Shown: positions 15,868-23,512 of the stretch, one piece after another | Position numbering within the stretch: position 1 is the first letter of the stretch | Layout: every line of letters starts with the position of its first letter | From: Massilia sp. UMI-21 | Lineage (GTDB): Bacteria > Pseudomonadota > Gammaproteobacteria > Burkholderiales > Burkholderiaceae_D | Assembly (NCBI GenBank): GCA_015277795.1 | Contig: CP063848.1 | Coordinates: 3,162,001 to 3,226,000 of the forward strand | DNA: 64,000 nt | Direction of reading: 5' to 3' | The notes under the pieces: generated by a model | What the model was told of the DNA's origin: nothing | Seen by the model: the letters and a program-made list of their open reading frames with translations, nothing else | Database searches by the model: none | Translations under genes and position numbers: made by a program

Positions 15868-16569
15868 ATGAACCCCAATCCGATCCAGCTGTTCGATACC
15901 GAATCCTCGACCTTCACCTATATCCTGGCCGCACCCGGGGAACAGGAAGCGGTCATCATCGACCCGGTGGCGCGCCACCTCGAGCGTGACCTCGCCCACC
16001 TGGAACGCCTCGGCCTGTCCCTGCGCTACGTGCTCGAAACCCATGCGCATGCCGACCACGTGACCTCGGCCGGCCGCTTGCGCGAACTCACCGGCGCCGC
16101 CGCCGCGGTGCCCGCCGGCTGCGGCATTGCCCCGGCCGAACTGCAGTTGCAGGACGGCGACCTGGTCCGCTTCGGGCAGGACGAAGCGATCCGGGTGCTG
16201 CATACGCCGGGCCACACCGCCGGCAGCATGAGCTACGTCTGGCGCGGTAACGTCTTCACCGGCGACACACTGCTGATCGACGGCTGCGGACGCACCGATT
16301 TCCAGAGCGGCAGCGCCGACATGCTGTACGACAGCATCCAGGGCAAGCTGTTCGCGCTGCCGGACGAGACCCGCATGTGGCCGGGCCACGACTACAAGGG
16401 TCAGGCGGTGTCGACGATCGGCTGGGAAAAACGCCACAACGCCCGCCTGGCCGGCCGCAGCCGCGCGGAATTCGTGCAGCTCATGGATGCGCTGCACCTG
16501 CCGAAGCCGAAGCTGATCGACGTCGCGGTGCCGGCCAACCAGCAGCTGGGCCTGCCGCACGGCGCCTGA
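15868..16569 (+). CDS. ETHE1-like persulfide dioxygenase (MBL fold), copy 2
   Basis: 233 residues. ETHAHADH, HTPGHTAGS, FTGDTLLIDGCGRTDF and DSIQGKLFALPDETRMWPGHDY identify the ETHE1 class of mononuclear iron sulfur dioxygenases. Last gene of the bigR operon, after a 39-bp gap with GGAGAA. Converts glutathione persulfide to sulfite, which the adjacent TauE protein would export. Compared with copy 1 at 11603 it lacks the Cys-rich tail. Confidence 0.9.
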   Translation: MNPNPIQLFDTESSTFTYILAAPGEQEAVIIDPVARHLERDLAHLERLGLSLRYVLETHAHADHVTSAGRLRELTGAAAAVPAGCGIAPAELQLQDGDLVRFGQDEAIRVLHTPGHTAGSMSYVWRGNVFTGDTLLIDGCGRTDFQSGSADMLYDSIQGKLFALPDETRMWPGHDYKGQAVSTIGWEKRHNARLAGRSRAEFVQLMDALHLPKPKLIDVAVPANQQLGLPHGA

Positions 16570-16594
16570 GCCGACCGGCTTGGCGGCCTGGGTC

Positions 16595-16624
16595 GCGCCG
16601 CCTGCGCAACGAGACAGGCGGCGC
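16595..16624 (+). terminator. Hairpin after the bigR operon
   Basis: Perfect 10-bp stem (GCGCCGCCTG / CAGGCGGCGC) with a 10-nt loop, 26 nt past the last stop codon. No T-run follows, so it is a terminator-like or RNA-protecting hairpin and not a canonical intrinsic terminator. Confidence 0.45.
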
Positions 16625-16717
16625 AGTCCATACATAGTAGAATGACATCCATGATTTAACATCGCGTACCGGGTATGCGGCCACGCCGGAGCCCGCCCGG
16701 GCGAAAGGCTTGCATTC

Positions 16718-19714
16718 TTGATACAGCGGATTCTCCTCCTGGCTGCCTTGTCGTTCGCCTCGATGGCCCATGCGGCGGCGCCGGCACGTGTCGTCAAGGT
16801 CGGGATCTACGACAATGCTCCGAAGGTATATACCAACGCCCAGGGCCAAGCCGACGGTATCCTGGTCGAATTGCTGCGCCAGGTCGCCCGCGACGAAGGC
16901 TGGGAACTGCGTTTCGTCCCGTGCCAATGGGTACGCTGCCTTGCCGGGCTCGGCGACGGCACGATCGACCTGCTGCCCGATGTCGCCTGGAGCGAAGAGC
17001 GCAGCAGGCTGTTCGATTTCCCCCGGATTCCCGCCCTGTTCAGTTGGTCCCAGCTGTATCGCCGCGCCGGCAGCCCGATCGGCTCCGTGGCCGACATCGG
17101 CGGCAAGCGCATTGCCGTCCTGTCCGGCTCGATCCAGGAGCGCTATTTCGGCGAATTCGCCATGGAGTTCGGCGCCTCCCCCAGGATGATACCGGTCGGG
17201 TCGGTCGGTGAAGGCTTCGCGCTGGTCCGGAGCGGCGGCGCCGATGCGGTGGTCGCGAGCAAGTTCGCCGGCGAGCTGCACGCGCCCGAATACGGCCTGG
17301 TCGAGACGCCCATCATGTTCCAGCCGGCCCGCCTGTTCTACGCTGCCGCGAAAGGCAGGAACGGCGACTTGCTCGCCGCCCTCGACCGCAGGCTCGGTGC
17401 CTGGCAGGCCGATCCGGATTCGGTCTACTTCGCGACCCTGGAGCGCTGGCGCTCGCGTGGGCTGCTGGCGCGGATCCCCGCCTCCGCCCGGTGGGGAGCG
17501 GGGCTGGTGGTGGCCATGCTGGTCCTGGCGCTGGGCCTGGCTGCCTGGCTGAGGCGCCAGGTCGCGCGCAAGAGCGGCGCACTGCGGGAAACCGAGCACC
17601 GCCTGGCGACCATCCTCGACAGCGTCGACAGCCTCGTCTATATCAAGGATGCGGCGTCCCGCTACCTGTATGCGAACCGCGCGCTGCACGCCTTCCTCGG
17701 CCGCGCCGGGTCGGACATCATCGGGCGCAGCGACGGCGAACTGTTCGCTGCCCCGGTCGCCGCCGGCATCATGCGCGACGACCTGCGCACCATCAGCGAG
17801 CGGCGCCGGCTGGTGACCGAAGAAACCGTGCCGAATGCCCAGGGCCGCGAGGTCACCGTGCTGACCACCAAGTTTCCCTTGTGCCGGGACGACGGCAGCG
17901 TCTACGGCATGTGCGGGATTTCGATCGACATCACCGAGCGCCGCGCGGCCGAAGAGGCGAACCGGGTGGCGGCCACCGTATTCCAGTCCGCCGAAGGCAT
18001 GTTCATCGCCGGGCCGGACCACCGTATCCTGCGGGTCAACGCGGCCTTCTGCGACATGCATGGCAGCGCTCCCGAGGACCTGGTCGGCAAGACCTTGCCC
18101 GCGTATGCCGCAACGCCCGACGGCGATGACGCCAGCGCGGCGATGTGGGCGGCGCTCGAAGCCAGCGGCACCTGGCAGGGCGAGGTCTGGAGCCGGCGCC
18201 GCGACGGGGAACCCTATCCGGCCCGCCTCACGGTCACCGCGGTACGCGACCACGACGGCCGCCTGACCCATTTCGTCGGCACCCAGGGCGACATCAGCGC
18301 CCAGAAGCTGGCCCAGGACGAGATCGCGAAGCTGGCCTATTTCGACCCCTTGACCGGCCTGCCGAACCGGCGCCTGCTGCGCGAACGGCTGGAGCACTGC
18401 CTGCCCTTGCACGTACGCAGCGGCCAGGCAGCCGCCCTGCTGTTCCTCGACATCGACAATTTCAAGGACCTGAACGACGTGCACGGGCACGAGGCCGGCG
18501 ACCAGTTGCTGCGCCAGGTGGGCAAGCGCGTCAGCGACTGCACCCGCGCCGGCGATACCGTGGCGCGCCTCGGTGGCGACGAGTTCGTGGTCCTGCTCGA
18601 GAATGTCGGCCGGGACGAGGCGCAGGCCAGCGATCGCGTCGCCGCGACCGGCTGGAAGATCATCGCGGCGATGCGCGCGCCCTTCGACCTCGACGGCCAC
18701 GTCCACCACGCTTCCTGCAGCCTGGGCGCGGCCCTGTTCCTCGAAGCCGCGGTCGACATCGATACCCTCATGAAGCGCGCCGACATGGCGCTGTACGGCG
18801 CCAAGCGCGACGGCCGCGACACACTCCGTTTCTTCCATGCGGAGATGGAGCTGGAGGTCACGCGCCGCCTCGCCATCGAATCGGAGCTGCGTGCCTCACA
18901 GGACGGGCAAGGATGCACGCTGCTCTACCAGCCCCAGGTGGACGGCAACGGTCGGATCGTGGGCGCGGAAGCCCTGCTGCGCTGGAACAGCCCGACGCGC
19001 GGACCGGTCGGCCCGGCCGAGTTCATCCCGGTTGCCGAAGCCTCCGGGCTGATCAATCCGCTCGGCCGCTGGGTATTGCGCCGTGCCTGCGCGCAGCTGG
19101 CGCAATGGCGCGACATACCGGCGCTGGCGCCGCTGACGGTCGCCATCAACGTCAGCATCCACCAGTTCCGGCAGCCCGGCTTTGCCGGCGAGGTGCTGCG
19201 GATCGCGGCCGAATATGGCATCTCGCCGTCCAGCCTGAAGCTGGAACTGACGGAAAGCGTGCTCATCGAGGATGTCGACGACGCGATCGGCAAGATGCTC
19301 GCGCTGAAGCAGGCCGGGGTAGGATTCGCGCTCGACGATTTCGGCACCGGCTATTCGTCGCTCGCCTACCTCCGCCGCCTGCCGCTCGACCAGCTCAAGA
19401 TCGACCGTTCGTTCGTGCGCGACATTCTTGCGAATTCGAACGACGCCGCGATCGCGCGCAGCATCGTGGCCCTGGGCCAGTCGCTCGGGCTCGGCATCAT
19501 CGCCGAAGGCGTCGAGACCCCGGAACAGCGGCGTTTCCTGGCCAGCATCGGCTGTCCCTGCTGCCAGGGCTACCTGTTCGGCAAGCCGATGACGGCGCCG
19601 GCCTTCGAGGACCTGGTGCGCAGCCAGGCCAGCAGCGCCACGCCGATCGACAGCATGGCCACCGGCGACGCTTCGGGCACGCCCGGCACCGGCGTCAGCA
19701 GCATGGAACCGTAG
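16718..19714 (+). CDS. Periplasmic-binding/PAS/GGDEF/EAL sensor protein
   Basis: 998 residues. TTG start at 16718 is chosen because it gives a signal sequence (MIQRILLLAALSFASMAHAA) and has GAAAGG upstream. Order: SBP_bac_3-like ligand domain (about 25-245), one membrane span (about 258-280), PAS (290-410), PAS (415-535), GGDEF (540-700) with intact ARLGGDEF and an RxxD inhibitory site (RAGD) five residues before it, EAL (715-960) with EALLRW, LELTES and DDFGTGYSSL. Both catalytic domains look competent, so it could make or break c-di-GMP according to a periplasmic solute. The last 25 residues (from about ATPIDSM) are non-conserved and antisense to the convergent gene, which suggests that the original stop was lost. 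Confidence 0.9.
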   Translation: MIQRILLLAALSFASMAHAAAPARVVKVGIYDNAPKVYTNAQGQADGILVELLRQVARDEGWELRFVPCQWVRCLAGLGDGTIDLLPDVAWSEERSRLFDFPRIPALFSWSQLYRRAGSPIGSVADIGGKRIAVLSGSIQERYFGEFAMEFGASPRMIPVGSVGEGFALVRSGGADAVVASKFAGELHAPEYGLVETPIMFQPARLFYAAAKGRNGDLLAALDRRLGAWQADPDSVYFATLERWRSRGLLARIPASARWGAGLVVAMLVLALGLAAWLRRQVARKSGALRETEHRLATILDSVDSLVYIKDAASRYLYANRALHAFLGRAGSDIIGRSDGELFAAPVAAGIMRDDLRTISERRRLVTEETVPNAQGREVTVLTTKFPLCRDDGSVYGMCGISIDITERRAAEEANRVAATVFQSAEGMFIAGPDHRILRVNAAFCDMHGSAPEDLVGKTLPAYAATPDGDDASAAMWAALEASGTWQGEVWSRRRDGEPYPARLTVTAVRDHDGRLTHFVGTQGDISAQKLAQDEIAKLAYFDPLTGLPNRRLLRERLEHCLPLHVRSGQAAALLFLDIDNFKDLNDVHGHEAGDQLLRQVGKRVSDCTRAGDTVARLGGDEFVVLLENVGRDEAQASDRVAATGWKIIAAMRAPFDLDGHVHHASCSLGAALFLEAAVDIDTLMKRADMALYGAKRDGRDTLRFFHAEMELEVTRRLAIESELRASQDGQGCTLLYQPQVDGNGRIVGAEALLRWNSPTRGPVGPAEFIPVAEASGLINPLGRWVLRRACAQLAQWRDIPALAPLTVAINVSIHQFRQPGFAGEVLRIAAEYGISPSSLKLELTESVLIEDVDDAIGKMLALKQAGVGFALDDFGTGYSSLAYLRRLPLDQLKIDRSFVRDILANSNDAAIARSIVALGQSLGLGIIAEGVETPEQRRFLASIGCPCCQGYLFGKPMTAPAFEDLVRSQASSATPIDSMATGDASGTPGTGVSSMEP

Positions 19715-20655
19715 CAGAACACGCCGGTCCGGTCGCAGGAATTGGCCAGGATCTGGGTCCGGTCGTTGATGTCTTCGGCCGATATCAGCAACAGGTCGGC
19801 ATCGCGGTCGATACGGGTGTTCAGGTCGATCAGCTCGCCGTCCGCGTACAGGAAGGCGCGCTCGTCGCTGACGCCGACCACCTGGCCGAGATTGTTGATA
19901 TCGTAGCCGAAACTGTTGCGGGCCCAGGGCGTCAGGTTGGTAAAGGTCTGGCCGTCCCACAGGAAGGCGTGCTGTCGGCCCTGGGCGCTCGTGAAATAGC
20001 CGGTGACCCAGCCGGCGTCGTTGATGGCCTGGCCGGACACCCGCATGCCGCCCGCAAGCGGCAGGTCGGTCAGGGTGCCGTCGTCGTAGATCGCGCTACG
20101 GTAGCCTGCGCTGGGGAAATAATCGAGCAGCAGCGCGCCGCGCTCGTTGAGGTCGACCGGTGCGCTGCTGTCGAGACCCGGATCGTCGACCACGCCGCCG
20201 CGCAGCACGCCGGCGCGGAAGTCCGCGGTCCAGACCGCGATGTCGCCACGGTCGTTGATGTCGCGCACCCACTGGACGCCGTAACGGGCGCTGAGGTCCT
20301 GCATGCGTCCGTACGAATACAGGAAGACATGGGACTCGCCCGCGCCCGTGGTCGACAGACCCACCGCCTCGCCCCGGTTGTTGAGGCCCCAGACCTGGGT
20401 GCTGTAGCCCCCCAGGCCGGGGACGGACTCGCTGCTCGGCCCGCCGTTGATCGAGGCCCCCTGGTAGGGCGATTCGGGGCCGAAGCTGTTGACCGCGTAG
20501 CGCCCCAGGTCGTTGAGGGACCCCGCGCGTGCGTACTTGCTGCCGGCCGGCGACACCGAGAAGTAGTCCGGCGCCGCCGCGGCGACCGGGGCCAGGCCGG
20601 GCGCCAGCGCGGCCAGCAAAGCCGCGACGCAGGCGCGGCGGCAGTGTTTGTTCAT
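19570..20655 (-). CDS. HAF-repeat exported protein with PEP-CTERM-like tail
   Basis: 361 residues from ATG 20655 (GGAGG 8 nt upstream). Signal peptide to about residue 28 (ALAPVAAA). The body is made of about six HAF-type repeats, each with the core IN(D/N)xGxxVG followed by a FLY/FLW strand (INDAGWVTGYFTS, DINNLGQVVGVSDERAFLY). The end carries a PEP-CTERM-like sorting signal: VPEASPVAMLSIGVALLAWLRTR, with Glu-Ala in place of Glu-Pro. PEP-CTERM proteins are sorted by an exosortase to the surface, often with exopolysaccharide. The gene continues 13 codons past the basic end, in the region that overlaps the EAL gene by 145 bp. Ligand unknown. Confidence 0.82.
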   Translation of the reverse strand: MNKHCRRACVAALLAALAPGLAPVAAAAPDYFSVSPAGSKYARAGSLNDLGRYAVNSFGPESPYQGASINGGPSSESVPGLGGYSTQVWGLNNRGEAVGLSTTGAGESHVFLYSYGRMQDLSARYGVQWVRDINDRGDIAVWTADFRAGVLRGGVVDDPGLDSSAPVDLNERGALLLDYFPSAGYRSAIYDDGTLTDLPLAGGMRVSGQAINDAGWVTGYFTSAQGRQHAFLWDGQTFTNLTPWARNSFGYDINNLGQVVGVSDERAFLYADGELIDLNTRIDRDADLLLISAEDINDRTQILANSCDRTGVFCYGSMLLTPVPGVPEASPVAMLSIGVALLAWLRTRSSKAGAVIGLPNR

Positions 20656-20876
20656 GATCTCGACCTCCCCTGCGGCGATCGTCATGCCGCCCTTCCTGGG
20701 CATTCTGCCACCGCGCGTCGAGCAGCCTTGTAGGAATCCGATGTAGTTCGATTAGGAATTCGAGAAGGCCGACGGCGGCGGCAGCGGCCGTTGCGCCGGC
20801 GCCGCACCAAACGCGGCGCGGCTTGTCGAACGAAGGCGGCACGCGCAAGATATTCCTACCGAACAGGGAGACCACC

Positions 20877-21722
20877 ATGTACAAGACCATCCTGGTGTAT
20901 GTCGACGGCAGCCCGCTGCAGGACAGCCGGCTGCGCGCCGCGGCCAGGCTCGCCGCCGAGCACGATGCCCACCTGGTGGGCAGCGCGGCGACCGGCATCA
21001 CCTGGATGAACTTCGCCCTGCTGGCCGGATCGGCCGGCGCGCCGGTGCCGGCCGTCGATCTCGACGGCCTGCGCGACGCGACGCTGCGGCGCCTCGACGC
21101 CTTCGCCGAACAGGCCCGGCGCCTGGGCGTGGGCTCGTGCGAAACCCGCCTCATCGAGGACGTCGCCGGCTACGGCCTGGCCATGCACGCGCGCTATGCC
21201 GACCTGGTCGTGCTGAGCCAGGACCACGGCGACGGCACGCCGGTCCAGCTGCCGCGCCTGCCCGAACTGCTGGCGCTGCATACGCCGCGGCCGGTACTGG
21301 TCGTGCCCCCGGGCTACCGCGACGCACCGATTCCGGGTACGGTCGTGGCCGGCTGGGATGGCAGGCTGCCCGCCTTGCGCGCACTCGACGCCGCCCTTCC
21401 CCTGCTGCGCCGCGCCGCCGCCGTCAAGCTGGCCATCGTCAATCCCGATCCACTGTCCGGCCCGGGTGGGAACGAACACGGCGCCGAGCCCGGCGCCGAC
21501 CTGGCGCGCTACCTGGCGCGCCACGGCGTGGCCGTCGAGGTGGTGGTCGAGCGCACCACCGCCACGGTGGGCAAGACCCTGTCCGGACTGGCCCGCGACT
21601 GCGGCGCCGGCCTGATGGTATGCGGCGCCTACGGGCACAGCCGCCTCCACGAATGGATGCTGGGCGGGGCCACCCGCGAACTGCTGGAGCGCGCTCCGGT
21701 ACCACTCCTGATCGCGCACTGA
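20877..21722 (+). CDS. Tandem universal stress protein (two UspA domains)
   Basis: 281 residues from ATG 20877 (AGGGAG upstream). Domain 1 covers 1-140 (TILVYVDGSPLQDSRLRAAA); domain 2 covers 150-281 with the ATP-binding signature MVCGAYGHSRLHEWMLGGATR. Only the second domain keeps the full G-x2-G-x9-G-S/T type loop. It leads an operon with phaC (11 bp) and the P-type ATPase. Tandem Usp proteins are typical of low-oxygen and starvation regulons. Confidence 0.9.
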   Translation: MYKTILVYVDGSPLQDSRLRAAARLAAEHDAHLVGSAATGITWMNFALLAGSAGAPVPAVDLDGLRDATLRRLDAFAEQARRLGVGSCETRLIEDVAGYGLAMHARYADLVVLSQDHGDGTPVQLPRLPELLALHTPRPVLVVPPGYRDAPIPGTVVAGWDGRLPALRALDAALPLLRRAAAVKLAIVNPDPLSGPGGNEHGAEPGADLARYLARHGVAVEVVVERTTATVGKTLSGLARDCGAGLMVCGAYGHSRLHEWMLGGATRELLERAPVPLLIAH

Positions 21723-21733
21723 CGGGGCCCGCC

Positions 21734-23512
21734 ATGAACGTCCGCAACGACATCCCTCCCAGCGAACAGCGCCGCGAAGCCAGCACCTGGCAGGGCGGCA
21801 TCCGCGCCGGCTACCCGGAATCGCGCATCGAGCACGCCCACATCGACCTGGCCCTGAACGCCTGGCTGGGCCGCCTGACCGGCTACATCTCGCCGGCGGC
21901 ACTGGCCGCGGCCTGGCAGGACTGGGCCGCCCACCTGCTCATGTCGCCATCCAAGCAGATGGAGCTCGCCGTCGAGGCCGCCGCAGACTACGGCGAATGG
22001 CTGCGCTACAGTGCCTCGGCCATGCTCGGCAACAGCGACGAACCGGTGCAACCGCTGGCACAGGACAAGCGCTTCAGCGACCCGCCCTGGCACGCCTGGC
22101 CCTGGAACGGGATCAGCCAGGGCTTCCTGCTGACCCAGAAATGGTGGCACCGCGCCACCAGCGGCGTGCGCGGCGTCTCGCCGCACCATACCGACGTGGT
22201 CACCTTCATGGCGCGCCAGCTGCTCGACGGCCTGGCGCCTTCGAATTTCATCGCCACCAACCCGGTGGCGCAGCAGGTCACGCTGGCGCGCGGCGGCGAG
22301 AACCTGGTGCGCGGTTCGCAGCGCGCCCTCGGCGACCTGCGGCGCGCACTGGCCGGCACCAGCGCGCCGGTCGCCTACGTGCCGGGCCGCGACGTCGCCG
22401 TCACGCCGGGCAAGGTGGTCATGTCCAACCGGCTCGTCGAGCTGATCCGCTACGATGCGCAGACGCCGGAGGTGCATGCCGTGCCGCTCCTGATCGTGCC
22501 GGCCTGGATCATGAAGTACTACATCCTCGACCTGTCGCCGCAGAATTCGCTGGTACGCTACCTGGTCGAGCACGGCCACACGGTGTACATGATCTCCTGG
22601 AAAAACCCGGATGCCGGCGACCGCGACCTGTCCCTCGACGATTACCGCCAGCTGGGCGTGATGGCCGCGCTCGATACCATCTCGGCCCAGACCGGCGCCG
22701 AACACGTGAATGCCTGCGGTTACTGCCTCGGCGGCACCCTGCTGGCGATCGCGGCGGCGGCGATGGCGCGCAGCGGCGACCGGCGCCTGGCCAGCATGAC
22801 CCTGCTCGCCGCCCAGGTCGATTTCACCGAACCGGGCGAACTGTCGCTGTTCATCGACGACAGCCAGGTGGCCTTCCTCGAGGCGATCATGTGGCAACAG
22901 GGTTATCTCGACACACGCCAGATGGCGGGCGCCTTCCAGTTGCTGCGCTCCAACGACCTGATCTGGTCGCGCCGCCAGCGCCACTACCTGCTCGACATCC
23001 CGGACCGGGACAACGACCTGGTCTCCTGGAACGCCGACGCCACCCGCATGCCGGCCCGCATGCATTCCGAATACCTGCACACGCTGTTCCTGAAGAACCG
23101 CCTGGCCAGCCAGCGCTACATCGTGGACGGGCATCCGGTGGCCCTTACCGACATCAAGGTGCCGGTGTTCGCGGTGGGCGCCATGACCGACCACGTTGCG
23201 CCCTGGCGCTCGGTGTACAAGATCATTCCGCTCACCGACACCGAGCTTACCTTCCTGCTGACCACCGGCGGACACAATGCGGGCGTGGTCTCGCCGCCCG
23301 GCACGCCGAAACGCAGCTACCAGGTCGCCGTCCATCCGCACGAGGCCCGCTACGTGGGACCCGACGCCTGGCAGGCCAACCAGCCCCGGCACGACGGCAG
23401 CTGGTGGCCGGCATGGGAATCGTGGCTGGCGAGCCACGCCGGCGCACGGGTCGCACCGCCGGCGCCGGCGCCCGGCCCCGACGCGCCCGGCAGCTACGTC
23501 CTGGCGCGGTGA
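21734..23512 (+). CDS. phaC: Class I poly(3-hydroxyalkanoate) synthase
   Basis: 592 residues from ATG 21734. Polymerises 3-hydroxyacyl-CoA to PHB. The lipase-like box GYCLGG holds nucleophile Cys331; Asp486 (MTDHVAPW) and His514 (GGHNAG) complete the triad. The N-terminal domain (PWHAWPWNGISQGFLLTQKW) and length match class I; a separate PhaE/PhaR subunit is absent. It is placed in a stress operon between a Usp gene and a P-type ATPase rather than with phaA/phaB/phaR; an acetoacetyl-CoA reductase lies 21 kb away. It is therefore probably a second, stress-linked synthase. Confidence 0.95.
   Translation: MNVRNDIPPSEQRREASTWQGGIRAGYPESRIEHAHIDLALNAWLGRLTGYISPAALAAAWQDWAAHLLMSPSKQMELAVEAAADYGEWLRYSASAMLGNSDEPVQPLAQDKRFSDPPWHAWPWNGISQGFLLTQKWWHRATSGVRGVSPHHTDVVTFMARQLLDGLAPSNFIATNPVAQQVTLARGGENLVRGSQRALGDLRRALAGTSAPVAYVPGRDVAVTPGKVVMSNRLVELIRYDAQTPEVHAVPLLIVPAWIMKYYILDLSPQNSLVRYLVEHGHTVYMISWKNPDAGDRDLSLDDYRQLGVMAALDTISAQTGAEHVNACGYCLGGTLLAIAAAAMARSGDRRLASMTLLAAQVDFTEPGELSLFIDDSQVAFLEAIMWQQGYLDTRQMAGAFQLLRSNDLIWSRRQRHYLLDIPDRDNDLVSWNADATRMPARMHSEYLHTLFLKNRLASQRYIVDGHPVALTDIKVPVFAVGAMTDHVAPWRSVYKIIPLTDTELTFLLTTGGHNAGVVSPPGTPKRSYQVAVHPHEARYVGPDAWQANQPRHDGSWWPAWESWLASHAGARVAPPAPAPGPDAPGSYVLAR

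Noticed and set aside
16481..18838. 785-codon leftward frame across the GGDEF/EAL gene
   Set aside because: Antisense shadow with Arg/Ala/Gly/Val bias and no recognisable domain; the forward frame has complete PBP, PAS, GGDEF and EAL motifs.
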